Assembly (NCBI RefSeq): GCF_014298075.1
Contig: NZ_CP060418.1
Location: forward strand, 2,790,001 to 2,854,000
Direction: 5' to 3'
DNA length: 64,000 bases
Source of the DNA: Enterobacter sp. JUb54
GTDB lineage: Bacteria > Pseudomonadota > Gammaproteobacteria > Enterobacterales > Enterobacteriaceae
Below are positions 17,698 through 30,647 of this stretch, in pieces. How positions within the stretch are numbered: position 1 is the first letter of the stretch; each line of letters opens with the position of its first letter. Under the pieces are notes generated by a model that made no database searches, had not been told where the DNA came from, and saw only the letters and a program-made list of their open reading frames with translations. A program made the translations under genes and the position numbers.

Positions 17698-19398
17698 ATG
17701 AGGTTATTAAATCGCCTGAACCAGTACCAGCGCCTCTGGCAGCCCTCGTCCGGCGCGCCACAGCAGGTGACCGTCGGCGAACTATCCGCCCGTTGCTTTT
17801 GCAGCGAGCGCCATATTCGGACGCTGCTTCGCCAGGCCCAACAGGCCGGCTGGCTGAGCTGGCAGTCGAGCGCCGGGCGGGGGAAGCGCGGCACCCTGAC
17901 ATTCCATCGTTCGCCGGAAACCTTACGTAACGAGATGATGGAACTGGCCCTGAACAACGGGCAGCAGAAAAATGCGCTGGAGCTGGCTCAGCTGGCGACG
18001 GGCGAGCTTAAGGCGCTGCTCTCGCCGTTTCTTGGCGGCCAGTGGCAGAACAATACGCCGACCCTGCGTATTCCCTACTATCGCCCGCTCGATCCGCTCC
18101 AGCCGGGGTTTTTACCCGGCCGCGCGGAGCAGCATCTGGCCGGCCAGATTTTCTCTGGCCTGACGCGCTTTGATGCACAAAGCCGTTCCCCGGTCGGGGA
18201 TTTGGCCCATCACTGGCAGATTTCGGTTGACGGCCTGCGCTGGCAGTTCTTTATTCGCTCAACGTTGTTCTGGCATAACGGTGATTTGCTGGAGACCGCG
18301 CAGATCCAGCAGCGTTTACTGATGTTGCTCAGCTTGCCGGCCCTGCGCACGCTGTTTGCCAGCATTAAGCAGATTGATGTGACCCATACGCAGTGCCTGA
18401 CGATCACCTTGTTTCGCCCGGATTTTTGGCTGCCGTTTCGCCTCGCCAGCTATTGTAGTGTCCTGGCCCACCCCGACGATCCGACGGTCGGTAGCGGTCC
18501 GTTCCGCCTGACATTGTTTAGCCCCGAGCTGGTTCGGCTGGAAAATCATCCGCGTTATCATCTGAACCATCCGCTGATCCAGACGGTGGAGTACTGGATC
18601 ACGCCCCAGCTGTTTGAACAGAATCTGGGCACCAGCTGTCGCCACCCGGTGCAAATTACGATTGGCGATCCGGATGAGCTGACTAATCTGCGCCAGGTCA
18701 GCAACAGCATCAGCCTCGGTTTTTGTTATCTGGCGCTACACCAGAGCCCCCGGCTCAGCAACGCCCAGGCACAGCGTCTGGTGTCGCTGATCCATCGATC
18801 TTCGCTGCTGGAAACCCTTCCTCTCGACGAAGATCTGATCACCCCCAGCAACGAGGTACTTCCCGGCTGGACGATCCCTCAGGGACCGGAGAATCATGAT
18901 GTCCCGCTCCCCAAACGGCTGACGCTGCTGTACCACCTGCCCGTCGAACTGCATACGATGGCAGAACAGCTTCGCCTACGGCTTGCCGCGCTTGGCTGCG
19001 AACTGACGCTCATTTTTCACGATGCGAAAAACTGGCAGGGTTGCCAGGATCTGTCGCAGGCGGATCTCATTATGGGCGATCGCCTGATCGGCGAATCACC
19101 GGAATACACCCTGGAACAGTGGCTCCGCTGTGATGCAATGTGGCCCAATGTGTTGACCGGGGCGCAATATGCCCATTTACAGGCGACCCTCGACGCCGTT
19201 CAGGCCCAGCCAGAAGAGCGCAGCCGTAACGACGCATTACGCAACGTCTTCAACGGGCTGATGGACGACGCCATTATGACGCCATTGTTCAATTACAATT
19301 ACCGTATCAGCGCCCCGCCGGGGGTGAACGGCCTGGAGCTTAATGCCCGCGGCTGGTTCGATTTCACCAGCGCCTGGCTACCGGCATCTGCGCCGTGA
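17698..19398 (+). CDS. ybaE: SgrR-family transcriptional regulator YbaE
   Basis: A 566-residue regulator with an N-terminal winged helix (VGELSARCFCSERHIRTLLRQAQQAGWLSW, about residues 24-55) and a long C-terminal domain related to ABC solute-binding proteins (PTLRIPYYRPLDPLQPGFLPGRAEQHL; LVRLENHPRYHLNHPLI). This is the SgrR layout, but the target and ligand of YbaE are not known. The start MRLLNRLNQYQRLW is the conserved family start. Its ribosome site AAAGGATAA lies inside the end of an ERIC element. queC follows in the same direction after 66 bases. Confidence 0.9.
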   Translation: MRLLNRLNQYQRLWQPSSGAPQQVTVGELSARCFCSERHIRTLLRQAQQAGWLSWQSSAGRGKRGTLTFHRSPETLRNEMMELALNNGQQKNALELAQLATGELKALLSPFLGGQWQNNTPTLRIPYYRPLDPLQPGFLPGRAEQHLAGQIFSGLTRFDAQSRSPVGDLAHHWQISVDGLRWQFFIRSTLFWHNGDLLETAQIQQRLLMLLSLPALRTLFASIKQIDVTHTQCLTITLFRPDFWLPFRLASYCSVLAHPDDPTVGSGPFRLTLFSPELVRLENHPRYHLNHPLIQTVEYWITPQLFEQNLGTSCRHPVQITIGDPDELTNLRQVSNSISLGFCYLALHQSPRLSNAQAQRLVSLIHRSSLLETLPLDEDLITPSNEVLPGWTIPQGPENHDVPLPKRLTLLYHLPVELHTMAEQLRLRLAALGCELTLIFHDAKNWQGCQDLSQADLIMGDRLIGESPEYTLEQWLRCDAMWPNVLTGAQYAHLQATLDAVQAQPEERSRNDALRNVFNGLMDDAIMTPLFNYNYRISAPPGVNGLELNARGWFDFTSAWLPASAP

Positions 19399-19464
19399 TG
19401 GAGCTGGTCGCCACGCTCCTCAAGCGCTACCATATTGCTTTCACTTTGATTGTCAGGAATTGCT

Positions 19465-20160
19465 ATGAAACGCGCCGTAGTTGTCTTCAGTGGAGGACAA
19501 GATTCAACGACCTGCCTGGTGCAGGCTCTGAAACAGTATGATGAAGTGCACTGCGTCACTTTTGATTATGGCCAACGCCACCGCGCGGAAATCGATGTAG
19601 CTCGTGAGCTGGCACTGAAACTGGGCGCCGTGGCTCATAAGGTGCTGGACGTCACGCTGCTCAACGAGCTAGCCGTCAGCAGCCTGACCCGCGATAGCAT
19701 CCCGGTACCGGACTATGAGCCGAATGCCGACGGTATCCCAAATACCTTCGTACCTGGTCGCAATATCCTGTTTTTAACGCTGACGGCAATTTACGCCTAT
19801 CAGGTTAAGGCTGAAGCGATCATCACCGGCGTCTGTGAGACCGATTTTTCCGGCTACCCGGACTGCCGCGACGATTTCGTCAAGGCGCTCCATCATGCGG
19901 TCAGCCTTGGCATGGCAAAAGATATCCGCTTCGAAACGCCGCTGATGTGGCTGAATAAGGCTGAAACCTGGGCCCTGGCTGATTACTGGGGTCAACTGGA
20001 ACTGGTGCGCAACGAAACCCTGACCTGCTATAACGGGATTAAAGGCGATGGCTGTGGGCAATGTGCCGCCTGTAACCTGCGCGCCAACGGTCTGAAGCAG
20101 TACCAGGACGATAACACCGCGGTAATGGCGTTGATGAAGCAGAAAACCGGGCTACAGTAA
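19465..20160 (+). CDS. queC: 7-cyano-7-deazaguanine synthase
   Basis: A 231-residue ATP-dependent enzyme converting 7-carboxy-7-deazaguanine to preQ0 in queuosine biosynthesis. The PP-loop SGGQDSTTC is at the N-terminus and the zinc-binding cysteines [16 protein letters not shown] near the C-terminus. AGGAATTGCT places the start at ATG 19465; five upstream in-frame residues are unlikely. It is the last gene before a REP/BIME cluster and is convergent with fadM. Confidence 0.96.
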   Translation: MKRAVVVFSGGQDSTTCLVQALKQYDEVHCVTFDYGQRHRAEIDVARELALKLGAVAHKVLDVTLLNELAVSSLTRDSIPVPDYEPNADGIPNTFVPGRNILFLTLTAIYAYQVKAEAIITGVCETDFSGYPDCRDDFVKALHHAVSLGMAKDIRFETPLMWLNKAETWALADYWGQLELVRNETLTCYNGIKGDGCGQCAACNLRANGLKQYQDDNTAVMALMKQKTGLQ

Positions 20161-20477
20161 CTGGTTATTTCCCGGGGGCGGCGCGATGCGCCTGCCCGGG
20201 CTACCGGCTCGCTGGCTGCTGAAAGCACGTAGCCCGGACAGGTGCGCAGCACCGCCTCAGGGGAAATTCCGCAACTTTCTGCGCCCTGGCTACCGGCTCA
20301 CAGACTGCTGAGAGCATGTAGCGCGTAGCCCGGACAGGTGCGCAGCACCGCCTCCGGGGAAACTCTGCAACTTTCTACGCCCGGGCTACCGGACCACAGG
20401 CTGCTGAAAGCGCGTAGCCCGGACAGGTGCGCAGCACCGCCTCCGGGAATTCTTCCGCTGGCGGGGCGACACAACTC
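20161..20477. repeat. REP/BIME cluster between queC and fadM
   Basis: The whole gene-free stretch is made of alternating inverted units. GTAGCCCGGACAGGTGCGCA begins three times (20229, 20325, 20414), each continuing GCACCGCCTC(C/A)GGG, and each is preceded by a GCCC(G/T)GGCTACCGG...CTGCTGA unit in the opposite sense. This is the Klebsiella-type repetitive extragenic palindrome arranged as a bacterial interspersed mosaic element. Such clusters bind gyrase or IHF and stabilise the 3' ends of transcripts; here they sit between two convergent genes. Confidence 0.88.
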
Positions 20478-20879
20478 TCAGCGCATCTCCATCTCTTCGA
20501 GCTTCTCACGCAACTCACCGTCCAGCGGCAGCGCCTTTTGTGTTTTTAAATCAATGCAGACAAAGGTGATCACCGCGTCGGCCACCACTTCGCCCTCAGG
20601 ATTCAGGGTAATCACCTGATTTAAGGTGCCGCTTTTACCATTAAGCTGTTGCAGATGGCTGGTCACGGTTAACACATCCCCCAGCACCGCCGGGCGACGA
20701 TAGTTAATATTGATATTCACCACCACAAAGGCGATGTTGCGGGCGGTCATCCAGTGGAACGCGGCGCTGTTTTCCAGGCCATCCCAACGCGCCTCTTCCA
20801 GAAACTCAAGGTAGCGAGCGTTGTTGACGTGCTGATAAACATCCAGGTGATATCCACGAACTTTGATTTGTGTCTGCAT
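20478..20879 (-). CDS. fadM: Long-chain acyl-CoA thioesterase FadM
   Basis: A 133-residue single-hotdog thioesterase (YbaW). The active-site region YQHVNNARYLEFLEEARW and the strands NININYRRPAVLGDVLTV fit the YbgC/4-hydroxybenzoyl-CoA thioesterase group. In E. coli it is induced by fatty acids through FadR and hydrolyses 3,5-tetradecadienoyl-CoA, a by-product of oleate breakdown. Standard length; start at 20879. No FadR site was confirmed by eye in the spacer before ybaV. Confidence 0.92.
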   Translation of the reverse strand: MQTQIKVRGYHLDVYQHVNNARYLEFLEEARWDGLENSAAFHWMTARNIAFVVVNININYRRPAVLGDVLTVTSHLQQLNGKSGTLNQVITLNPEGEVVADAVITFVCIDLKTQKALPLDGELREKLEEMEMR

Positions 20880-20988
20880 AGCGCAAATGCCTTAGTCTTA
20901 TTGTCATATTGAGGTCAGAGGTCACACCACTTTCGTGACCTCTTTAGTCTGGCAAAGATTTGCGGCTGTGCAAGCCCGGAACGGAAAA

Positions 20989-21477
<489 letters not shown>

Positions 21478-21505
21478 TTACTGATTTTTGCGAAGCGTCA
21501 CGAGA

Positions 21506-23380
21506 TTACTGCTGCTGGTCGATGGTATCGCCGAGCTTAATTTTCGCGGTCTTACGCAGGTTGCTCATCAGCGCTTCGAAAGCAATCTGAGCGTTGTTCT
21601 GGGTAATACCCTGAACCATCGCGGCTTTCTGCGCTTCCGGCATATCGCCCGCTTTAACCTCGTCCAGCGCCAGCAGGACTACGTTACCTTTCAGATCGCT
21701 ACCAATACCGTAGCTCGGTTTACCCGGCTGCGGCAGCGGCAGTGCAAACGCCGCCTGGCTTAATGGATCCTGACCGGTACGTGCCAGCGTCTGTGCGGAA
21801 CCGAAGCTTAAACCAGCGGCTTTCAACGCCTCGTCACCTTTGCCGTCTTTCAGCGCGGTCAGCAGTTTATCTGCATCCAGTTTCGCCTGCTGTTCAGCTT
21901 TGGTGTGTTTCACGATGTCGGTAACCTGCGCTTTCACTTCCGCCAGCGGTTTAACCGCTTCCGCTTTATGCTCGCTGATGCGCAGAACAAATGCGCGATC
22001 GCCGTCCACGGTGATGATATCGGAGTTGCTACCCGGTGAACCGTTCTCGCCCACCAGACCACCGTTGAAAATAGCATCGGAGACCGGTTTAAAGTTCAGC
22101 TCTTCCGGCAGATTGTCACGACCAAACCAGCCGGTTTCGCTCACTTTCACGTCCGCAGCCTGCGCCGCGCCTGCCAGAGATTCGTTATCGTTGCTGGCCG
22201 CGTCGCTCACTTTCTGCTGCAGCGCGTAGTAGGCATCCAGCGCTTTTTCCTGTTTCACTTTCGCCGCGATATCATCACGAACGTCAGCCAGTGGTTTGAC
22301 TTTTGCCGGCTGCATATCGTCAAGACGCACAACCAGGAAACCAACAGAAGATTTGATCACGCCGGACAGCTGGCCTTTCTCTTTCAGGCCGGCATTTTTC
22401 AGCTCAGGTACCGTCGCAGCATCTTCCATCCACCCCATGTCACCGCCGTTACGGGCAGAGATAATGTCGGAGGATTTTTCTTTCGCCAGCGTGGCGAAAT
22501 CAGCCCCTTTCTTCAGCTCGTCAACCACGGCCTGTGCATCGGCTTCGGTTTTGGTCTGAATCACGCTGTAGCGGTTCCGCTGCGGCTGAGTGAACTGATC
22601 CTGATGCTGGTCATACCAGGATTGAATATCCTGGTCAGAAACGTTTTCCTGCATGCTAGCGGCATCCATTTTGATGTAGCTAACACGGAACTGCTCTGGC
22701 GCCATGAAACGCGCCTGATTCTGCTGGTAGTATGCGTCAACTTCCGCATCGGTCACGGTCTGTTTCGCCGCCAGCGCGTTTACATCAATGGTCGCTTCAC
22801 GCACCACACGCTGCTGCGAAACCAACGCCGCCAGCTCATCGGACTCACCGGTCAACATAAAGTCGGTGCCGGCAATGGCGTTAACCAGCTGCTGTGTGGT
22901 CAGCTGGTTACGCAGCGCCTGTGCATACTGGTCGGTAGTCATACCCATTTGGCCCACGATGCTGCCAAAACGTTCGTTACTAAATTTACCGTCCGTCTGG
23001 AAAGCCTGGGTCTGGAAGATCGCCTGTTTGACCTGGGCGTCGCTGACGCTCAGATTCAGTTCGCGGGCATACTGATCCAGCAGGGACTCATCAATCAGAC
23101 GGTTCAGCACCTGCTGACGCATGGTTTTCATGTAGTTTTCATTGGCCGCCAGTTCAGAAAACTGATCGCCAAGCTGCTGCTGCATACGATTACGTTCGCT
23201 GGCAACGGCATTCTCAAACTGTGAACGACCAATCTCCTGGTCATTAACTTTCGCGGCATAGTTGCTGCTGCCGCCAATCAGGTAACCACTTACCCCGGTC
23301 AATATGAACGAGACAATGATGATACCGAAAATAATCTTGAGCACGACGCTGTTCGCGGCCGTGCGTAGGTTGTCCATCAT
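21506..23380 (-). CDS. ppiD: Periplasmic chaperone / peptidyl-prolyl isomerase PpiD
   Basis: A 624-residue inner-membrane-anchored chaperone facing the periplasm near the SecYEG exit. It has one N-terminal transmembrane anchor (VVLKIIFGIIIVSFILTGVS, about residues 12-34), a SurA-like N-terminal helical region, a parvulin domain (RYSVIQTKTEADAQAVVDEL to GVIKSSVGFLVVRLDD, about 265-360) that is inactive or weak as an isomerase in E. coli, and a long C-terminal part. The start MMDNLRTA matches the family. Encoded between hupB and ybaV as in E. coli, where it is under CpxR and sigma-32 influence. Confidence 0.95.
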   Translation of the reverse strand: MMDNLRTAANSVVLKIIFGIIIVSFILTGVSGYLIGGSSNYAAKVNDQEIGRSQFENAVASERNRMQQQLGDQFSELAANENYMKTMRQQVLNRLIDESLLDQYARELNLSVSDAQVKQAIFQTQAFQTDGKFSNERFGSIVGQMGMTTDQYAQALRNQLTTQQLVNAIAGTDFMLTGESDELAALVSQQRVVREATIDVNALAAKQTVTDAEVDAYYQQNQARFMAPEQFRVSYIKMDAASMQENVSDQDIQSWYDQHQDQFTQPQRNRYSVIQTKTEADAQAVVDELKKGADFATLAKEKSSDIISARNGGDMGWMEDAATVPELKNAGLKEKGQLSGVIKSSVGFLVVRLDDMQPAKVKPLADVRDDIAAKVKQEKALDAYYALQQKVSDAASNDNESLAGAAQAADVKVSETGWFGRDNLPEELNFKPVSDAIFNGGLVGENGSPGSNSDIITVDGDRAFVLRISEHKAEAVKPLAEVKAQVTDIVKHTKAEQQAKLDADKLLTALKDGKGDEALKAAGLSFGSAQTLARTGQDPLSQAAFALPLPQPGKPSYGIGSDLKGNVVLLALDEVKAGDMPEAQKAAMVQGITQNNAQIAFEALMSNLRKTAKIKLGDTIDQQQ

Positions 23381-23532
23381 GGTGTAACAACGCTCCGCTG
23401 TAGATGACTTTAGCTCGCGCAGCATAGCACGTGATGGCTGCCGCGCGTGAGGACCTATTTTGACAAGAAAATGGGGTGATTGTCAGCCCACAAGTGCGCA
23501 TAAACACACATAAAGTCGAGTTCTGGACAAAG

Positions 23533-23558
23533 AAAAAAGGCACATCTCACGATGCGCC
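23533..23558 (-). terminator. Terminator of hupB
   Basis: GGCACATC/GATGCGCC hairpin (one mismatch) with a six-base T-run on the minus strand, shortly after the hupB stop codon. Confidence 0.75.
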
Positions 23559-23593
23559 CTTGTATTTCGTCACCTTCCCTGACGGGAACTTGA

Positions 23594-23866
23594 TCAGTTT
23601 ACTGCGTCTTTCAGCGCTTTACCGGCACGGAAGCCCGGTACTTTAGCTGCGGCGATAGTAATTTCTTTACCGGTTTGCGGGTTGCGGCCAGTACGGGCAG
23701 CACGCTCTTTGACCGCGAAGGTACCAAATCCAACCAGCGCAACATCATCCCCAGCTTGCAGAGATTCAGTAACAGAAGCAATTAAAGCATCTAACGCACG
23801 TCCAGCTGCAGCTTTAGAAATGTCCGCACCCGCAGCAATTTTGTCAATCAGTTGAGATTTATTCAC
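23594..23866 (-). CDS. hupB: DNA-binding protein HU-beta
   Basis: A 90-residue histone-like protein forming HU dimers that bend and compact DNA. It shows the HU dimerisation helices ([24 protein letters not shown]) and the DNA-binding arm with the proline tip ([15 protein letters not shown]). Length and sequence are those of enteric HU-beta. Located just downstream of lon with its own promoter region (207 bases between the genes). Confidence 0.98.
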   Translation of the reverse strand: MNKSQLIDKIAAGADISKAAAGRALDALIASVTESLQAGDDVALVGFGTFAVKERAARTGRNPQTGKEITIAAAKVPGFRAGKALKDAVN

Positions 23867-24002
23867 TGTTCTCTTCCTCTCTTTATAATTTATATCGCAC
23901 CAGAATCCTTCGTGGTGCGACCGCGCAGCAGTTATATCAGGACTGTCATGCCCTTACAACAGAGTTGTAGATGACCCCCTGCCAGCGATCTAAGTTAGCT
24001 AT

Positions 24003-24040
24003 ACAAAAAAAGGCTGGCAAGTACGATTTTACTTCCCAGC
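24003..24040 (-). terminator. Terminator of lon
   Basis: On the minus strand GCTGGGAAGTA and TACTTGCCAGC form a stem (24013-24040) followed by CTTTTTTTG. It lies 34 bases past the lon stop codon. Confidence 0.85.
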
Positions 24041-24073
24041 CCCACTTTTCTTAACGCTATTTGCGCGAAATCA

Positions 24074-26428
24074 CTATTTTGTGGTGACGATCTGCATGCC
24101 AAACGGCTCATTCTGCAACGCAAGTGTCAGAACTTCTTCGATTCGTTTCACCGGATGAATGTTTAAATCAGCGATAACGTTGTCAGGAATTTCTTCCAGA
24201 TCGCGTTTATTTTCATCAGGAATCAGAACAGTCTTAATGCCACCGCGATGCGCTGCCAGCAGTTTTTCCTTCAGACCACCGATCGGCAGCACCTGGCCAC
24301 GCAGGGTAATTTCCCCGGTCATCGCAACATCGGCGCGTACCGGATTCCCGGTCAGGCAGGAAACCAACGCGGTGCACATAGCAATACCAGCACTCGGACC
24401 GTCCTTCGGCGTCGCTCCTTCAGGAACGTGGACGTGAATGTCGCGTTTTTCGTAGAAATCCGAGTTAATACCCAGTTTATCCGCACGAGAACGCACTACC
24501 GTCAACGCCGCCTGAATGGACTCCTGCATCACTTCACCCAACGAACCGGTGTAGGTCAGCTTGCCTTTACCCGGTACGCAGGCGGTTTCAATGGTCAGCA
24601 GATCGCCGCCCACTTCCGTCCACGCCAGACCGGTGACCTGGCCAACACGATTTTCGCTATCCGCACGACCGTAGTCGTAGCGCTGCACACCGAGGAAATC
24701 ATGCAGGTTATCGCCATTAATCGTGATGTGCTTCAGGGTCTTATCCAGCAGCAGCTGTTTAACCGCCTTACGGCACAGTTTGGAGATTTCACGCTCCAGT
24801 CCACGCACGCCAGCTTCACGGGTGTAGTAACGAATAATCCCGACGATCGCGCTGTCCTCAACGGTCAGCTCGCCTTTTTTCAGCGCGTTACGCTCAATCT
24901 GTTTTGACAGCAGGTGGCGCTTGGCAATGTTCAGTTTTTCATCTTCGGTGTAACCGGACAGACGAATCACTTCCATACGATCCAGCAGCGGTGCTGGAAT
25001 GTTCATGGAGTTAGAGGTCGCCACAAACATCACATCGCTGAGGTCGTAGTCCACTTCCAGATAATGGTCGTTAAAGGCCACGTTTTGTTCTGGATCCAAC
25101 ACCTCCAGCAGCGCCGAAGCCGGATCGCCGCGCATGTCGGAAGACATTTTATCGATCTCATCAAGCAGAAACAGCGGGTTTTTAACGCCCACTTTCGCCA
25201 TTTTCTGGATCAATTTACCCGGCATGGAGCCAATATAGGTACGACGATGTCCGCGGATTTCCGCTTCATCGCGCACGCCGCCCAGCGCCATACGCACGTA
25301 TTTACGCCCGGTGGCCTTGGCAATGGATTGGCCCAGCGAGGTTTTACCCACCCCCGGCGGCCCTACCAGGCACAGAATCGGCCCTTTAAGCTTGTTCACG
25401 CGGCTCTGCACTGCAAGATACTCAAGGATACGATCCTTCACGCGCTCAAGGCCGTAATGGTCGGTATCGAGGACTTCCTGAGCCTGGCGCAGATCTTTTT
25501 TGACTTTGCTGCGCGCATTCCACGGCACCTGCACCATCCAGTCGATATAGCCACGCACGACGGTCGCTTCCGCCGACATCGGTGACATCATCTTCAGCTT
25601 TTGCAGTTCCGCTTCGGTTTTTTCTTTTGCCTCTTTCGGCATTTTCGCCGCGTCGATCTTACGCTTCAGCGCTTCGTTCTCGTCCGGGGCATCGTCCATC
25701 TCACCGAGCTCTTTCTGGATGGCCTTCATCTGCTCATTCAGATAATACTCACGCTGAGATTTCTCCATCTGCTTTTTCACACGGTTGCGAATACGCTTCT
25801 CAACCTGCAGCAGATCGATTTCCGACTCCATCATCGCCATCAGATATTCCAGACGTTCGTTGATGTCGGACATCTCGAGGACGGACTGCTTATCGGCCAG
25901 CTTCAGCGGCATGTGGGCAGCGATGGTGTCGGCCAGACGTGCGGGATCGTCGATGCTGTTGAGCGACGTCAGCACTTCTGGCGGGATTTTTTTGTTCAGC
26001 TTGATGTAGCCTTCAAACTGACCGATCGCGGTGCGCACCAGCACTTCCTGCTCGCGCTCTTCGATCGCTGGCGATTCGAGATACTCCGCTTTCGCTGAGA
26101 AATGCTCGCCGTTGTCAGATAACGCAGAAATACGCGCGCGCTGCAGGCCTTCAACCAGCACTTTGACGGTGCCATCAGGCAGCTTCAACATCTGTAAAAT
26201 TGACGCCACGGTCCCGACGGTGAAAAGATCATTTACACCCGGCTCATCCGTCGAAGCTTCTTTCTGCGCAACCAGCATGATTTTTTTATCATGGTCCATA
26301 GCCGCTTCAAGACAACGGATAGATTTTTCCCGCCCTACAAACAGGGGTATGACCATGTGCGGATAAACCACCACATCGCGCAACGGCAATACGGGGATTT
26401 CAATGCGTTCAGAACGCTCAGGATTCAT
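24074..26428 (-). CDS. lon: ATP-dependent protease Lon
   Basis: A 784-residue AAA+ serine protease that degrades misfolded proteins and regulators such as SulA and RcsA. N-terminal substrate-binding domain (1-200), coiled coil, AAA+ module with Walker [10 protein letters not shown] and Walker B FLLDEIDK, and C-terminal protease domain with the catalytic serine in KDGPSAG and a lysine near the end. Start at ATG 26428 ([12 protein letters not shown]) after AGAGAG gives the family length; a longer frame would cross the heat-shock promoter. Order clpP-clpX-lon-hupB is conserved. Confidence 0.98.
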   Translation of the reverse strand: MNPERSERIEIPVLPLRDVVVYPHMVIPLFVGREKSIRCLEAAMDHDKKIMLVAQKEASTDEPGVNDLFTVGTVASILQMLKLPDGTVKVLVEGLQRARISALSDNGEHFSAKAEYLESPAIEEREQEVLVRTAIGQFEGYIKLNKKIPPEVLTSLNSIDDPARLADTIAAHMPLKLADKQSVLEMSDINERLEYLMAMMESEIDLLQVEKRIRNRVKKQMEKSQREYYLNEQMKAIQKELGEMDDAPDENEALKRKIDAAKMPKEAKEKTEAELQKLKMMSPMSAEATVVRGYIDWMVQVPWNARSKVKKDLRQAQEVLDTDHYGLERVKDRILEYLAVQSRVNKLKGPILCLVGPPGVGKTSLGQSIAKATGRKYVRMALGGVRDEAEIRGHRRTYIGSMPGKLIQKMAKVGVKNPLFLLDEIDKMSSDMRGDPASALLEVLDPEQNVAFNDHYLEVDYDLSDVMFVATSNSMNIPAPLLDRMEVIRLSGYTEDEKLNIAKRHLLSKQIERNALKKGELTVEDSAIVGIIRYYTREAGVRGLEREISKLCRKAVKQLLLDKTLKHITINGDNLHDFLGVQRYDYGRADSENRVGQVTGLAWTEVGGDLLTIETACVPGKGKLTYTGSLGEVMQESIQAALTVVRSRADKLGINSDFYEKRDIHVHVPEGATPKDGPSAGIAMCTALVSCLTGNPVRADVAMTGEITLRGQVLPIGGLKEKLLAAHRGGIKTVLIPDENKRDLEEIPDNVIADLNIHPVKRIEEVLTLALQNEPFGMQIVTTK

Positions 26429-26508
26429 AGAGCTCTCTCTTAGTTTAAAGTCCGCCAGGTAGCCAGCGGCACGACCTTCCATCGCGACGCTGTTAATATG
26501 TAAACCAG

Positions 26509-26537
26509 TATATGGGGATGTATTCCACACATTCAAC
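26509..26537 (-). promoter_or_regulatory. Sigma-32 heat-shock promoter of lon
   Basis: The minus strand has GTTGAA (-35 element, 26537-26532) and CCCCATATA (-10 element, 26517-26509), separated by 14 bases, close to the RpoH consensus CTTGAA-N13-CCCCATNT. It is about 80 bases upstream of the lon start and matches the known lon heat-shock promoter of E. coli. Confidence 0.85.
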
Positions 26538-26552
26538 GGCAGGAATGCAGGA

Positions 26553-26585
26553 AAAATAAAAGGGGAGATAAAATCCCCCCTTTTT
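26553..26585 (-). terminator. Terminator of clpX
   Basis: GGGGA (26562-26566) and TCCCC (26574-26578), extended by A/T pairs, form a hairpin with a T-rich minus-strand tail (TTTTATTTTTC). It separates clpX from the lon promoter. Confidence 0.7.
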
Positions 26586-26612
26586 GGTTAACTGCTTGAG
26601 CAATTTGGCGAA

Positions 26613-27887
<1,275 letters not shown>

Positions 27888-28019
27888 GAGTCCAAACCTC
27901 TTATTAAGTTCTTTGTGCCGCACACGACGACGCAAATGCCATTCTCAGGCGCAAGCCGCTGATCAGCGTTGTGCCGCCTTACTCCAGACAAGTATAGCGG
28001 CACCCTCACGCCAGGGGCA

Positions 28020-28643
28020 TCAATTACGATGGGTCAAAATGGAATCGACCAGGCCGTATTCCACCGCTTCAGAGGCGGAAAGGAAACGATCACGCTCGGT
28101 GTCGGTCTCAATCTGCTCCAGGGATTTACCCGTATGGTGCGCCATCAGTTCATTCATCCGACCCTTCACTTTCAGGATCTCACGGGCGTGAATTTCGATA
28201 TCCGTCGCCTGACCCTGATAGCCGCCCAGCGGCTGGTGGATCATCACACGAGAGTTCGGCAGGCAGAAACGCTTGCCTTTTGCCCCTGCGGTTAACAGGA
28301 ACGCGCCCATTGAACACGCCTGGCCCATACAAATGGTGCTCACGTCAGGCTTGATGAACTGCATGGTGTCGTAAATCGACATCCCGGCGGTGATCACCCC
28401 GCCCGGAGAGTTAATGTATAAATAAATGTCTTTTTCCGGGTTTTCTGCTTCCAGAAAAAGCATCTGCGCCACGATCAGGTTCGCCATGTGGTCTTCCACC
28501 TGGCCGGTCAGAAAGATGACGCGTTCCTTGAGCAGACGGGAATAGATATCAAAAGAACGTTCACCGCGCGAGGTCTGTTCAATGACCATCGGCACCAGGG
28601 CCATATGGGGTGCAAAGTTATCTCGTTCGCCACTGTATGACAT
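28020..28643 (-). CDS. clpP: ATP-dependent Clp protease proteolytic subunit
   Basis: A 207-residue serine protease forming the 14-subunit barrel. The N-terminal propeptide ([14 protein letters not shown]) is removed by self-cleavage. Catalytic serine in GQACSMGAF, histidine in MIHQPLGG and aspartate in TERDRFLS are present. Start 28643 is preceded by AGGAGACGGAA. It lies upstream of clpX and downstream of tig in the conserved enteric order. Confidence 0.98.
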   Translation of the reverse strand: MSYSGERDNFAPHMALVPMVIEQTSRGERSFDIYSRLLKERVIFLTGQVEDHMANLIVAQMLFLEAENPEKDIYLYINSPGGVITAGMSIYDTMQFIKPDVSTICMGQACSMGAFLLTAGAKGKRFCLPNSRVMIHQPLGGYQGQATDIEIHAREILKVKGRMNELMAHHTGKSLEQIETDTERDRFLSASEAVEYGLVDSILTHRN

Positions 28644-29002
28644 TTCCGTCTCCTGGATTAAATTTGAATAAACCTGCCGCACTGATTGTAACCTTATGGA
28701 CGGATTATCAGCCAGAGCCTTCTACCCGTCATCGCTCAAATTAGCTGGATATCAGACGAATGCCGGCAACCTGAACAAATCTGGGAAATCACGCGTCGTC
28801 ATTATGCATGATTTCACGTAGGCAGTTCCGTCTCCTCGAAATGGGGACGATGCAATCATAATTCAAGCATAACAAGCTTTTGTCGTAACGCTATCATTGA
28901 TATCGCGTTTTCGCACTCATCCTGAGGCTATCGTTGCGATAAAAAAAACCCGCCGCCTCTCGGCAACGGGTTTTACCTGAACGTTAAACCTGGTAGGCGG
29001 AA
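28644..29002. promoter_or_regulatory. Gene-free stretch between tig and clpP
   Basis: 359 bases without a credible gene. It must hold the clpP promoters (a heat-shock promoter is known in E. coli). The end next to tig contains the tig terminator (28947-28974). A short motif TCTACCCGTCATCGCTCAAATTAG (about 28720-28743) resembles an ERIC terminus but nothing else of the element is present. Confidence 0.5.
28941..28974 (-). terminator. Terminator of tig
   Basis: AAACCCG and CGGGTTT outer arms with CCG/CGG inside (28947-28974), followed on the minus strand by a run of eight T residues. It lies about 30 bases after the tig stop codon. Confidence 0.88.
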
Positions 29003-30310
<1,308 letters not shown>

Positions 30311-30529
30311 TCAAAAAAATCACAGTGCTCGGTCAACTCTGGAAGCGCGTGTCAGTGGCTTCGCAGAACCGGGATGCCCTCTTCAAATCAGAAACACATT
30401 CCCTGTCGTCAGAATCATCCCGAAGACATTCATAATATAAGACGCGGCATTATAGCGGCATCACTTTTGTGAGTCGAGAACGGTTGTCGCCCACTGCTGC
30501 GGCATTTTTCACATTTCCCGCGCAAATTT

Positions 30530-30564
30530 GCCTGAAAAAGTGCCCACTGAGCACATTTTCAGGC
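30530..30564. other. Long hairpin in the bolA-tig spacer
   Basis: GCCTGAAAAAGTGC (30530-30543) and GCACATTTTCAGGC (30551-30564) pair at 13 of 14 positions around a seven-base loop. It lies only five bases from the bolA terminator. It may be a second terminator, or an RNA-stabilising structure in a tig leader. Confidence 0.6.
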
Positions 30565-30592
30565 AAAACAAAACGGCCCGTAGGCCGTTTTT
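30565..30592 (-). terminator. Terminator of bolA
   Basis: AAAACGGCCC/GGCCGTTTT hairpin (30570-30592) with a T-rich minus-strand tail (TTTTGTTTT). The plus-strand side also ends in five T residues, so it can act both ways. Confidence 0.75.
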
Positions 30593-30647
30593 GGATAAAT
30601 CTTCACGCAACATACTGGAAAAGCTCCGGCAGTTGCAAATGCGATTT

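Noticed and set aside
20161..20477. Repeats between queC and fadM considered as a CRISPR array
   Set aside because: Units alternate in orientation, are GC-rich palindromes of REP type and have no unique equal-length spacers or cas genes.
28720..28745. ERIC-like terminus in the tig-clpP spacer
   Set aside because: Only one end-like motif is present, with no CCCCAGGAGCTTAC core and no partner arm, so it is not called as an element.
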